Shown here: positions 16,425 to 28,279 of the stretch, piece after piece
How positions within the stretch are numbered: the first letter of the stretch is position 1
Layout of the letters: each line of letters starts with the position of its first letter
NCBI GenBank assembly: GCA_944321505.1
Contig: CALULN010000023.1
Span: 1-64,000, forward strand
Reading direction: 5' to 3'
DNA length: 64,000 bases
Source of the DNA: Candidatus Methanomethylophilaceae archaeon
Lineage (GTDB): Archaea; Thermoplasmatota; Thermoplasmata; Methanomassiliicoccales; Methanomethylophilaceae
The notes under the pieces: model-generated
The model's input: only the letters and a program-made list of their open reading frames with translations
Told to the model about the DNA's origin: nothing
Database searches by the model: none
Made by a program: the position numbers and the translations under genes

Positions 16425-17197
16425 TAGAGGAACTCCTGGGAGTACCCGCAGTATCTGCCGAACCTCGATCTGGCGAACTCCGAGAGCCTCCGATAGGATC
16501 CCTCGATCCCGTAATGCTCCTTCAGCACGTGTCCGATCCTGGCGTCGATGGGGAATGCGTCCAAGTGCCCGTATGAGAACAGGGCTATGCAGTCGGCCAC
16601 CTTCGGACCTATCCCCTCTATGCTCTGCAGCTCGGCTACGCATCCCTCGTATCCCATGCCTTCCAATGCATCCGGGTCGAAGGAGCCGTCCGCCACGGCC
16701 TGCGCGAACCTCACGAACCTGTCCTGGCGGTAGCCCAGTTTACACACGCATATCCTGTCCTTTCCGGCCACGATCTGCTCCGGAGTCGGGAAGGAATGCC
16801 TCCCTCCCAGGTCGTCGCCGAACTCCCTGCAGACGGATTCTACCATGGCCCCGATGCGCTTGACGTTGGCGTTGACGGCCAGCATATATGTGGCGATGCA
16901 CTCCCAGTGGTCCTGCCTGAGGATCCTCAGCCCCCAGCATCCGTCGATGAGGCGGGCGACCAGCGGGTCCGCCTCCGCGCATTCCCAGTAGATGGTGTCC
17001 AGGTCGTCGTCGGCCCTCATGTACGAGAGGATCCTGTCCTCGGAGCATCCTTCGCACTCGAACCCGTCCGCCGTCTGCGTTAGCGTGACGACCGAATCTC
17101 CGAGCACGCCCTCCCAGCTGCCGTCCCTGCGGATCCAGCGGTGGGCCTGGCCGCAGCCCAGGGTGGAGTCGAGGTCGACCTCCATGACGATCCTCAT
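16358..17197 (-). CDS. ogg: 8-oxoguanine DNA glycosylase / AP lyase, OGG1 type
   Basis: The product is 279 aa. It excises 8-oxoguanine from DNA in base excision repair. The OGG1 pattern is clear: RQDHWECIATYMLAVNANVKRIGAMVESVCREFG (start of the helical core), then the helix-hairpin-helix SIEGIGPKVADC with the Schiff-base lysine at residue 199, and DAFPIDARI with the catalytic aspartate at 218. An ATG at 17197 is preferred over the GTG at 17203, because an AT-rich box near 17224 places transcription start close to the ATG. The 3' end overlaps the HTH gene by 67 bp. It is divergent from the endonuclease IV-like gene, which would process the abasic sites it makes. Confidence 0.87.
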   Translation of the reverse strand: MRIVMEVDLDSTLGCGQAHRWIRRDGSWEGVLGDSVVTLTQTADGFECEGCSEDRILSYMRADDDLDTIYWECAEADPLVARLIDGCWGLRILRQDHWECIATYMLAVNANVKRIGAMVESVCREFGDDLGGRHSFPTPEQIVAGKDRICVCKLGYRQDRFVRFAQAVADGSFDPDALEGMGYEGCVAELQSIEGIGPKVADCIALFSYGHLDAFPIDARIGHVLKEHYGIEGSYRRLSEFARSRFGRYCGYSQEFLYHSESILGSQVQAGGLQPNSTS

Positions 17198-17270
17198 GCC
17201 CACCGCATCGCCGTGGACGGATTAACCTTGCCGTCCGCCGTTTGAAATAGCTGACAGAAGATGCACCGGC

Positions 17271-18077
17271 ATGAGATTCGGACCCGCAGGATACCCGCCG
17301 GGCAGCAAGAGCCCTAAGGACGCCATGGACACCATCGTCTCCCTCGGACTGGACGCCCTTGAGGTGGAGTTCGTGAGGGGGGTCAGGGTCTCCGAGGAGA
17401 GCGCACGGGCCAACGGCAGGCTGGCGGCGGAGCGGGACATCCGGCTCAGCTGCCACGCGCCCTACTTCATCAGCTTCAACTCGGACAAGCAGGAGACCAG
17501 GGACAAGAGCGTGCAGTATGTGGTGGACACCGCCAGGGCCGCCCATTGGCTGGGGGCCTACATCATCGTGATACACGCCGCGTCCTACGGGAAGTCGCCG
17601 CAGACCGCCACCGACAGCGTGGTCGACGGGTTGCTCCGTGCGAGGGAGGTACTGGATTCCGAAGGCATCAGGGACGTCACCCTGGGCATCGAGACCATGG
17701 GCAAGCACGGCCAATGGGGGACGCTGGAGGAGATCGCAGAGGTCATGGACCAGGTGGAGCTCACCGCACCGGTGCTGGACGTGGCCCACACCCATGCCCG
17801 CTACGGCGGCAGCCTGAAGACGGTGGACGACTGCGAGGCGCTGCTGGACAGATTCCTGCCTCTGGCGGGCGACATCGCCCACTTCCACATCAGCTGCATA
17901 AAGTACGGCGACAAGGGGGAGATCAGCCATCTCCCGCTGGAGGCCGCGGACCCGGACATGTCCGTCTTCGCCGAGGCTGTGAAGGACTGCGGCAGGGACT
18001 GCACGTTCATCTGCGAGTCGCCCCTCCAGGAGAGGGATGCGGTGGTCTTCAAGAGGATGTTCGCCGACCGCGGCTGA
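17271..18077 (+). CDS. nfo: Endonuclease IV-like AP endonuclease (TIM barrel)
   Basis: The product is 268 aa, the usual length for the endonuclease IV / sugar isomerase-like TIM-barrel family, which cuts DNA at abasic sites using a metal cluster. Expected ligand-bearing strands are visible: LSCHAPYFISF, IVIHAASYGK, LGIETMGK, PVLDVAHTHARYGG, IAHFHISC and FICESP. A TATA-like element (TTTGAAATAG, 17241-17250) is about 25 bp upstream of the ATG, so the mRNA should be leaderless. The divergent partner is an OGG1-type glycosylase, which supports the repair role over a sugar isomerase. It is somewhat diverged, so the enzyme activity is inferred. Confidence 0.78.
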   Translation: MRFGPAGYPPGSKSPKDAMDTIVSLGLDALEVEFVRGVRVSEESARANGRLAAERDIRLSCHAPYFISFNSDKQETRDKSVQYVVDTARAAHWLGAYIIVIHAASYGKSPQTATDSVVDGLLRAREVLDSEGIRDVTLGIETMGKHGQWGTLEEIAEVMDQVELTAPVLDVAHTHARYGGSLKTVDDCEALLDRFLPLAGDIAHFHISCIKYGDKGEISHLPLEAADPDMSVFAEAVKDCGRDCTFICESPLQERDAVVFKRMFADRG

Positions 18078-18166
18078 GGCGGCCCGGATGCCGTTGCAAG
18101 CACGCTGACGGGCGGTACCGAGGGCATCAGGCCATGCTAAGCACTAACGCGCGAAACCCCTGTTTT

Positions 18167-18227
18167 CGTGTGTATCCGCACCATGTAAAAGTCCGTATCA
18201 CGTGTGTATCCGCACCATGTGGAAGTC
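18167..18227. repeat. Two direct repeats of 27 bp upstream of the DUF4143 ATPase gene
   Basis: Copies at 18167-18193 and 18201-18227 share CGTGTGTATCCGCACCATGT followed by AAAA or GGAA and GTC. The spacing is 34 bp. They lie 42-102 bp upstream of the ATG at 18269, in the position of operators or upstream activator sites. The 191-bp gap holds no gene. Confidence 0.75.
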
Positions 18228-18268
18228 TTGATTACGTGCAAACGATATGACCGGTCGAGTGTGGGGCC

Positions 18269-19633
18269 ATGCCGACGAACCTCCGCAGGAAAGCTTACGA
18301 CAGGCTGCTCAGGTGGAAGGAGAGCAGCAGAGGCGCATCAGCCATGGTGATACACGGGGCCCGCCGCGTCGGCAAGAGCTACCTGGCGCGCGAGTTCGCC
18401 CAACGTGAGTACGGCGACCATGTCATCGTGGATTTCTCAAGTCAGGATGACGAGGTCGCCGATCTGATCAGAGGATTCAGCGGGCCCCTGTCCGACCTGT
18501 CCAGCGCCATCGACGTCGTATTGGGCAGGGATCTGCCCGAGCGCGACACCCTGGTGGTGTTCGACGAGGTGCAGCTGTGTCCGAAGGCACGCCAGATGAT
18601 CAAGCACCTGGTGGCCGACGGGAGATACGACTACATCGAGACTGGCTCTCTGATCTCCATCAGACCCAACATACAGGACATAGTCATCCCTTCGGAAGAG
18701 GAGGATCTGGAGCTGTTCCCTCTGGATTTCGAGGAGTTCCTGTGGGCCATGGGGAATGAGAACGCGATACCATATCTCAGGAAGTGCCTGGAAGAGAAGA
18801 CGCCTGTCGGAGAGGAGATGCACAGGAAGATGATGGGCCTCTTCAGGAAGTACGTGCTGGTGGGAGGGATGCCCCAATCCGTGACCGCGTTCGTCGAGAC
18901 CGGCAGGTTCGAGGAATCGGATGCCGTGAAGAGACGCATTCTCACTACGTACCGTAAGGACGTGGGCAGGTACGCCGGCACCTACGCTCAGAAGGTCAGC
19001 TCCATCTTCGAGGGGATACCGGCGGAGCTGTCGCGGAAGGAGAAGAGGTTCAGGATAACCAGCCTCGGAAAGAACGCCCGCAACCGCGACTATGAGGATG
19101 CGTTCATGTGGCTGGCCGACGGCATGATCGTCAACCCCTGCGTGAATGCCACGGACCCGACCGTGGGTCTCCGGATGAACATGGACGTGACCACGCAGAA
19201 GCTGTACATGGCTGACACCGGTCTCCTGGTCACACAGTGCCTGGATGACGACGACTTCGCCAACGAGGCGCTGTACAAGTCCATACTACTGGGGAAGATC
19301 GGGATCAACGAGGGCATGTTCGCGGAGAATGTGGTGGCCCAGTGCCTCCGCGCCGGCGGGCATAGGCTGTACTTCTACTCCCGGCCGGCAAGGAAGGCCG
19401 ATGACAGGGGCGGGAGCGAACCGGGGGTCGAGATCGACTTCCTCATCCGTAAGGGCGGGAAGGTGTGTCCAGTGGAGGTGAAGTCCTCGGACAGGTTCAG
19501 GCACGAGTCCCTGAACATCTTCATGCGGAGGTTCGGCAAGCGCATCGGCCAGCCGTACCTGCTCTGCACCAAGGACGTCCACGAGAAGGACGGCATCCTG
19601 TTCCTGCCGCTGTACATGGCGTCGGTGCTCTGA
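18269..19633 (+). CDS. AAA_14 / DUF4143 ATP-binding protein
   Basis: The product is 454 aa. The N-terminal half is an AAA-type ATPase with Walker A HGARRVGKS (around residue 30) and Walker B TLVVFDEVQLCP (around 95). The C-terminal half is DUF4143, ending in a PD-(D/E)XK-like arrangement (GVEIDFLIRKGGKVCPVEVKSS near 390-410). The role of this abundant archaeal and bacterial family is not established; toxin-antitoxin, nuclease and defence functions have been suggested. These genes are often multicopy and mobile-looking. The promoter region carries 27-bp direct repeats, and a tRNA-Thr gene follows 69 bp downstream. The annotation as an ATPase is firm; the cellular role is unknown. Confidence 0.85.
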   Translation: MPTNLRRKAYDRLLRWKESSRGASAMVIHGARRVGKSYLAREFAQREYGDHVIVDFSSQDDEVADLIRGFSGPLSDLSSAIDVVLGRDLPERDTLVVFDEVQLCPKARQMIKHLVADGRYDYIETGSLISIRPNIQDIVIPSEEEDLELFPLDFEEFLWAMGNENAIPYLRKCLEEKTPVGEEMHRKMMGLFRKYVLVGGMPQSVTAFVETGRFEESDAVKRRILTTYRKDVGRYAGTYAQKVSSIFEGIPAELSRKEKRFRITSLGKNARNRDYEDAFMWLADGMIVNPCVNATDPTVGLRMNMDVTTQKLYMADTGLLVTQCLDDDDFANEALYKSILLGKIGINEGMFAENVVAQCLRAGGHRLYFYSRPARKADDRGGSEPGVEIDFLIRKGGKVCPVEVKSSDRFRHESLNIFMRRFGKRIGQPYLLCTKDVHEKDGILFLPLYMASVL

Positions 19634-19670
19634 GCCTCGGAGCCGCAGGCCCGATCGGCGTTCGGAAAGT

Positions 19671-19679
19671 GATATAAAC
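19671..19679 (+). promoter_or_regulatory. TATA box of tRNA-Thr
   Basis: GATATAAAC is centred about 28 bp upstream of the mature tRNA 5' end, the normal distance for an archaeal tRNA promoter. Confidence 0.55.
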
Positions 19680-19702
19680 AGAACCCGCATTGTCTCGTCC
19701 GT

Positions 19703-19777
19703 GCCACTGTGGCTCAGAGGTAGAGCGACTGATTCGTAATCAGTCGGCCGGGGGTTCGAATCCCTCCAGTGGCTCCA
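19703..19777 (+). tRNA. tRNA-Thr (anticodon CGT)
   Basis: The acceptor stem GCCACTG/CAGTGGC, the D arm GCTC/GAGC, the anticodon stem ACTGA/TCAGT with loop TTCGTAA and the T arm GGGGG/CCCTC are all present. The anticodon CGT reads ACG. The discriminator is T, and CCA is encoded (19775-19777). The stop codon of the convergent nikR gene begins one base after the CCA. Confidence 0.93.
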
Positions 19778-19778
19778 T

Positions 19779-20162
19779 TCAGCTTCTGACGAATTTGAGG
19801 TAGCGGCAGCATCCCGACGAGTGGATCTCCCGCATCATGTCGCGGACCGACGACCCGTCTCCGGAGATTATCATCACCTCCAGGCAGTTGCGGTCCTGGA
19901 GGTGGGAGTGCAGCTGGGTCTTTATGATGTCCCCGTACCTGTGCTGAACCTGGGTGATCCACCTGTCGCCGTGGCTGCCGTGGACCATTATCATGACGCC
20001 CTCCACCGTCCCGGAGAAGTCCTCCATCTCCCTGATTTCGGCGGTGGCGGTCTTTATGGCGAACCTTACGGACTCGCTCCTCCCCTTGAGACCCAGCGCC
20101 TCGGTGATGGAGTCCAGGGCGGCGGAGCTCTCGTCATCCAGGGAGATGCTGACGACCGGCAT
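19779..20162 (-). CDS. nikR: NikR-family nickel-responsive ribbon-helix-helix regulator
   Basis: The product is 127 aa, near the usual 130-140 aa. Residues 1-45 form a ribbon-helix-helix DNA-binding domain (VVSISLDDESSAALDSITEALGLKGRSESVRFAI), followed by a C-terminal ACT-like domain. The square-planar nickel site is complete: His74, His85, His87 and Cys93 in QHRYGDIIKTQ / LHSHLQDRNC match the spacing of E. coli His76, His87, His89 and Cys95. NikR represses nickel uptake genes when nickel is plentiful; no transporter gene is in the window. The ATG directly follows the thiC stop (TGAATG), so the two are probably cotranscribed. The gene ends one base from the oppositely oriented tRNA-Thr. Confidence 0.92.
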   Translation of the reverse strand: MPVVSISLDDESSAALDSITEALGLKGRSESVRFAIKTATAEIREMEDFSGTVEGVMIMVHGSHGDRWITQVQHRYGDIIKTQLHSHLQDRNCLEVMIISGDGSSVRDMMREIHSSGCCRYLKFVRS

Positions 20163-21437
20163 TCAGTCCTTCCTCAGGTACCTGCTGACGATCTTCACGG
20201 CGCATACGTCGCCGCACATGGAGCATCCGTCCTGCTTCTCCGTGCATCCCCTGGAGCGGTACTCCACCGCCTTCTCGCGGTCCAGGCACAGGTCGAACAT
20301 TGCGTCCCAGTCCAGGGCCTTGCGGGCCTTGGACATGGCGGTGTCCCTCTCGCGGCCCCTGCCGCGGCTCATATCCCCGACGTGGGCGGCGATCTTGGAT
20401 GCGATCAGCCCTTCGCGGACATCCTCCGCGTCCGGGAGGCTGAGGTGTTCCGCCGGGGTCAGGTAGCAGAGGAAGTCGGCTCCGGCCATGGCCGCCATGG
20501 CGCCTCCGATGGCGCCGACGATGTGGTCGTAGCCCGGAGCGATGTCGGTGACCAGCGGACCCAGCACATAGAACGGCGCTCCGTCGCACAGGCTCTTCTC
20601 CAGCACCATGTTGGCCTGCACCTGCTCCGCGGGCACGTGCCCTGGGCCCTCCACCATGCTCTGGACGCCGGCCTCCCTGCAGCGCTTCACCAGCCTGCCC
20701 AGGGTCACCAGCTCGGAGATCTGCGCTGCATCCGAAGCGTCGTCGATGGCGCCGGGGCGGAAGCCGTCCCCGAGGGAGAGGGCCACCTCGTACTTCCTGG
20801 CCAGCTCCAGCAGGTAGTCGAAGTTGCGGTACAGGGGGTTCTCCTCCCCGTTGTGCAGGATCCAGGCGGTGAGGAAGGACCCTCCGCGGGAGACAATGTC
20901 CATGATCCTGCCCGACTCGCCGAGATTGGCCACGGTCTCCCTGGTGATGCCGCAGTGGACGGTGACGAAGTCCATGCCGTCCTTCATGTGGCGCTCGATC
21001 CCGTTGAACATCTCGTCCTCGGTCATCTCCACCACCGCGTTCTTCCTCGCGGCGGTGAGGCCGATCTGGTATATGGGCACGGATCCCGTTATCACAGGGC
21101 ATTCGGAGAGTATCCTGGCTCTTATGGCGTCGATGTCCCCTCCGGTGCTGAGGTCCATGACGGCGTCGGCGCCGTACCTCAGGGCGACCCGGAGCTTCTC
21201 CAGCTCCGGCTCCATGTCCGGCATGTCCCTGGACGTGCCCAGGTTGACGTTGACCTTCACGCTCATGCCTTCGCCGATGCCTGCGGGGGCCGGGTTGTGA
21301 CGGGGGTTGCAGGGGATCACGATCCTGCCGGAGGCGACTCCGCTGCGGACGCGCTCTTCGCTCACTCCCTCCTTCCTCGCCACCTCTCTGATCAGAGGGG
21401 TGACGCCTCTCCTGGCCTCTTCCATGATGGTGCTCAT
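20163..21437 (-). CDS. thiC: Phosphomethylpyrimidine synthase ThiC
   Basis: The product is 424 aa. ThiC is a radical SAM enzyme that rearranges aminoimidazole ribotide to the hydroxymethylpyrimidine phosphate of thiamine. Family motifs include ADAVMDLSTGGDIDAIR, TVHCGITRE, SRGGSFLTAWILHN, SLGDGFRPGAIDDASDAAQISEL, MVEGPGHVP and IAPGYDHIVGAIGGA. The C-terminal cluster-binding cysteines are Cys405, Cys408 and Cys412 (CSMCGDVC). The ATG at 21437 is preferred over an upstream in-frame start because a TATA-like box (CCTTAAAAGG, 21461-21470) is about 28 bp away. It forms a pair with nikR downstream. Confidence 0.94.
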   Translation of the reverse strand: MSTIMEEARRGVTPLIREVARKEGVSEERVRSGVASGRIVIPCNPRHNPAPAGIGEGMSVKVNVNLGTSRDMPDMEPELEKLRVALRYGADAVMDLSTGGDIDAIRARILSECPVITGSVPIYQIGLTAARKNAVVEMTEDEMFNGIERHMKDGMDFVTVHCGITRETVANLGESGRIMDIVSRGGSFLTAWILHNGEENPLYRNFDYLLELARKYEVALSLGDGFRPGAIDDASDAAQISELVTLGRLVKRCREAGVQSMVEGPGHVPAEQVQANMVLEKSLCDGAPFYVLGPLVTDIAPGYDHIVGAIGGAMAAMAGADFLCYLTPAEHLSLPDAEDVREGLIASKIAAHVGDMSRGRGRERDTAMSKARKALDWDAMFDLCLDREKAVEYRSRGCTEKQDGCSMCGDVCAVKIVSRYLRKD

Positions 21438-21501
21438 AACGAGCCCGTATCGCCCTGCTCCCTTAAAAGGAACGCAAACGCGCGGTTTCTCGCGGTCGCG
21501 G

Positions 21502-21541
21502 GCGCATGCATGCGTGTTGCGCGCACACGCGCGCACACGCG
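21502..21541. promoter_or_regulatory. Alternating purine-pyrimidine tract upstream of the gyrB promoter
   Basis: Two runs of strictly alternating purine and pyrimidine, 16 nt (21502-21517) and 24 nt (21518-21541), are separated by a single TT step. The second contains two 10-bp GCGCGCACAC repeats. The tract ends immediately before the gyrB TATA box (CTATATATAG, 21543-21552). Sequences of this type can adopt Z-DNA under negative supercoiling; a role in gyrase control is inference. Confidence 0.6.
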
Positions 21542-21542
21542 A

Positions 21543-21552
21543 CTATATATAG
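21543..21552 (+). promoter_or_regulatory. TATA box of gyrB-gyrA
   Basis: CTATATATAG places the transcription start near 21574, giving a leader of about 19 nt that includes the Shine-Dalgarno-like GAGGT (21581-21585) before the ATG at 21593. Confidence 0.6.
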
Positions 21553-21559
21553 AGTCTGA

Positions 21560-25998
<4,439 letters not shown>

Positions 25999-26009
<11 letters not shown>

Positions 26010-26271
26010 GCTGGCACTCCTGATCTCCGCCTCGGCCGCGGCGGCCGCCTGCGCCGTCGCGGCATTCGCTCTCCGGAGCGAGGCGCTGCCCTGCGCCCTG
26101 GCGGGGGTCGCCGCGGCCCTGTTCGCGGCCAACGCCGCCGTCTGCCTCGTCAGGTACCGGAGGGTGCTCCGGACCGAGGGCAGGGAGACGGTGTCGGTGG
26201 TCATGATGAAGGACGGGGAGTTTAAGGGGGAGCCTCCGGTGAGAGGCAAGATGCCGCCTGGGACCATGTAG
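25999..26271 (+). CDS. Small two-helix membrane protein
   Basis: The product is 90 aa and unrecognised. Two hydrophobic alanine-rich helices ([21 protein letters not shown] and [23 protein letters not shown]) are followed by a basic-polar C-terminal tail, probably cytoplasmic. Its ATG overlaps the gyrA stop by 11 bp, so it is likely the third gene of the gyrase transcript. Small proteins of this sort downstream of gyrA may be conserved in close relatives, but no function can be assigned from sequence. Confidence 0.6.
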
Positions 26272-26275
26272 ATAA

Positions 26276-26284
26276 CTTTATAAC
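26276..26284 (+). promoter_or_regulatory. TATA box of tRNA-Phe
   Basis: CTTTATAAC is centred about 28 bp upstream of the mature 5' end of tRNA-Phe. Confidence 0.55.
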
Positions 26285-26308
26285 CGGCATCTCTATTGGG
26301 GCATCTAC

Positions 26309-26384
26309 GCCGCGGTAACTCAGTTGGGAGAGTGCATGACTGAAGATCATGAAGTCGCTGGTTCGAGCCCGGCTCGCGGCACCA
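26309..26384 (+). tRNA. tRNA-Phe (anticodon GAA)
   Basis: The acceptor stem GCCGCGG/TCGCGGC includes one G-U pair. The anticodon stem CATGA/TCATG encloses CTGAAGA, and the T arm GCTGG/CCGGC is intact. The discriminator is A, and CCA is encoded at 26382-26384. Confidence 0.93.
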
Positions 26385-26434
26385 TACAACAACCTCTCCG
26401 ATGCGCCGTTTTGAGTGATTGGCCCTCGGGAACG

Positions 26435-26623
26435 ATGAGCGCGGTCTGCATGCCTGTGGATGTCCTTCTGATAAGCGTCGATTCCGACGACTACACCCTC
26501 GGCCAGATCATGCAGATGGTGGAGAAGTACCAGCAGGAGAACCCCGGCATGGACGTGTTCCTGGACGGGGACAGGCGGGCCATCATGGGCCGCCCGCGCC
26601 AGATGCAGAGGCTGGAGAGGTGA
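26435..26623 (+). CDS. Small conserved-looking protein upstream of DUF531
   Basis: The product is 62 aa from the ATG at 26435, or 57 aa from a second ATG at 26450. The longer reading frame that begins inside tRNA-Phe is rejected. The sequence looks like a small alpha/beta domain: VDVLLISVDSDDYTLGQI, a helix (MQMVEKYQQENPGM), a strand (VFLDG) and a basic tail. I do not recognise the family. It lies 4 bp before the DUF531 gene, whose Shine-Dalgarno sequence (GAGAGGTGA) overlaps its 3' end. The two are therefore probably expressed together, perhaps with a role in RNA or methanogen-specific metabolism, which is a guess. Confidence 0.6.
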   Translation: MSAVCMPVDVLLISVDSDDYTLGQIMQMVEKYQQENPGMDVFLDGDRRAIMGRPRQMQRLER

Positions 26624-26627
26624 TCCG

Positions 26628-27170
26628 GTGGGGCGCGGACGGGTGACCATCGGATTGTACAACTCATACGACGCCTCCAAGTTCAGGGAGCCCCACCGCC
26701 GCGCGATCGCGCGGGCAGGTGGTCTGGCGACGTCCTTCGATATGAATCTGGCACTCTTCGGATTCCCCTTCCCGGAGGACATATCCACCCCGGTGGAGCT
26801 GGCGTCATGGATCGCAGGGACCACCAGCATAGGGTCCCACGGAGACTACTTCGTCGACCTGGCGGAGATGGGCAGGTTCCACAGCTTCCCGTATCCGTCC
26901 AAGGGCTTCCCGCCGCAGTTGGGGGAGGCGGTGCTGACCACATCAAAGCCGGACGAGAAGCGCGCGGTCACCCCGCGCCAGGTGGCGGATATGGTCCTCG
27001 GCGGGCGCAGCGTCCTCCTGGTGTTCGGGCTGGGGCCCCACGGCGTCCCCAAGACGGCCGCATCCATCCCGAAGTACAATCTCGACATCACCGGCGGCAG
27101 GTATTCCCTGGAGACCTGCACGGCGGTGGGCGCCGTCTCCGGCGCCCTGCACGCGCTGCTGGATCAGTAG
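26628..27170 (+). CDS. DUF531 family protein
   Basis: The product is 180 aa and begins at a GTG preceded by GAGAGGTGA with good spacing. The sequence (TIGLYNSYDASKFREPHRRAIARAGG, LALFGFPFP, then LLVFGLGPHGVPKTAASIPKYNLDITGGRYSLETCTAVGAVSGAL) fits the archaeal DUF531 family. The C-terminal part, with a glycine-rich loop and 'ETCTAVGAVSGAL', is reminiscent of the knotted cofactor-binding region of SPOUT RNA methyltransferases; that link is inference. The 3' end overlaps the convergent purM by 7 bp. No substrate can be named. Confidence 0.72.
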   Translation: MGRGRVTIGLYNSYDASKFREPHRRAIARAGGLATSFDMNLALFGFPFPEDISTPVELASWIAGTTSIGSHGDYFVDLAEMGRFHSFPYPSKGFPPQLGEAVLTTSKPDEKRAVTPRQVADMVLGGRSVLLVFGLGPHGVPKTAASIPKYNLDITGGRYSLETCTAVGAVSGALHALLDQ

Positions 27171-28183
27171 TTCTCGTACAGGATGTCCCCGGGTTCCAGG
27201 AGCACTCCCCTGCCCTTCTCCACCCTGCCGACGACCGCAGCGCCCTCGTATGACGATGCGATCTCCTCGGCCGCGTCGGCGGGCGCTATTATGTCGAACC
27301 CCATGCCCATGTTGAGGGTCTGGTAGATCTCCCTGTCGGAGATGCCGCCCAGCTCCTGGATTTTCGTGAAGACGGGCCCGGGCTTGACGGGGTCGTCTAT
27401 GACGTATCTGAGGCCCTCCCTCATCCTGAGGATGTTCCTGAGGCCTCCGCCGGTGATGTCCACCAGCCCGTGGACCTCGTGCTTGGACAGGATGTCGAGG
27501 ACGTCCCTCACGTAGATGCGTGTGGGGGTGAGCAGCTCCATGCCCACCGTATTCTGCAGCCCGGGGCAGGAGTCCTTCATGCCGTACCCGGCGGACTCGA
27601 ACACCTTCCTGGCAAGGGTCAGGCCGTTGGAGTGTATCCCGGACGACGACAGGGTGACGATCAGATCCCCCTCCCTGCAGTCCTGTCCGGTGACCACCTT
27701 GTCCTTGTCCACGAACCCCAGGCAGGTTCCGGAGACGTCGACCCCGTTGACCATCTCCGGGAGAACGGCGATCTCTCCGCCGACGATCTCCATGTTGGAC
27801 ATCTCGGCTCCCTTCTCGAGACCGATGCCGATGTCGCGGGTCACCGCGTCGTCCGGACGGTCGATGGCGATGTAGTCCACGAAGGACATGGGCTCGGCGC
27901 CGACGCAGATGGTGTCGTTGACGTTCATGGCAATGCAGTCTATGCCGACCGTGTCCCAGATCCCGAGCTCCTCCGCCACCAGCAGCTTGGTGCCCACGCC
28001 GTCGGTGGCCATGGTGAGGTAGACGTCGCCGAAGTCGATGAGGCTGGCGAAGAGGTTCTTCATGCGGACCATGTTCCCGCGGCCCTCCCTGCGGTATCCG
28101 AGCTCCTTCACCAGCGAGGCTATGGCGCTGGATTTGCGGTCGATGTCCACTCCTGCCTTGGCGTATGTCCAACCCTCAGTCAT
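27164..28183 (-). CDS. purM: Phosphoribosylformylglycinamidine cyclo-ligase (AIR synthetase)
   Basis: The product is 339 aa. PurM closes the imidazole ring of purines: it converts FGAM plus ATP to AIR. Family signatures are TYAKAGVDID, ATDGVGTKLLVAEEL, GIDCIAMNVNDTICVGAEPMSFVDYIA, GGEIAVLPEM, LSSSGIHSNGLTLARK and LVDITGGGLRNILRM. The ATG at 28183 (MTEGWTYAKAG) is the start expected for the family. The in-frame extension to 28318 would overlap the divergent rlmE gene. A TATA-like box near 28215-28222 is about 36 bp upstream, so a leader of about 10 nt is likely. AIR also feeds ThiC, encoded nearby. Confidence 0.95.
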   Translation of the reverse strand: MTEGWTYAKAGVDIDRKSSAIASLVKELGYRREGRGNMVRMKNLFASLIDFGDVYLTMATDGVGTKLLVAEELGIWDTVGIDCIAMNVNDTICVGAEPMSFVDYIAIDRPDDAVTRDIGIGLEKGAEMSNMEIVGGEIAVLPEMVNGVDVSGTCLGFVDKDKVVTGQDCREGDLIVTLSSSGIHSNGLTLARKVFESAGYGMKDSCPGLQNTVGMELLTPTRIYVRDVLDILSKHEVHGLVDITGGGLRNILRMREGLRYVIDDPVKPGPVFTKIQELGGISDREIYQTLNMGMGFDIIAPADAAEEIASSYEGAAVVGRVEKGRGVLLEPGDILYENY

Positions 28184-28279
28184 CTGAGACCCCGGTCTGG
28201 GGAACCCGTGCGCCGTATTATAGGTTATGTAGGCGCGTGCGCGGAAGCTGTTAAATCCTCGCCGGCTGTAGGGTGGCCC

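Noticed and set aside
18269-19777. Integrated element bounded by tRNA-Thr
   Set aside because: No repeat of the tRNA 3' end and no integrase were found nearby, so attachment at this tRNA is not supported.
26324-26434. Longer version of the small gene beginning inside tRNA-Phe
   Set aside because: The first part is translated tRNA sequence; the ATG at 26435 lies beyond it.
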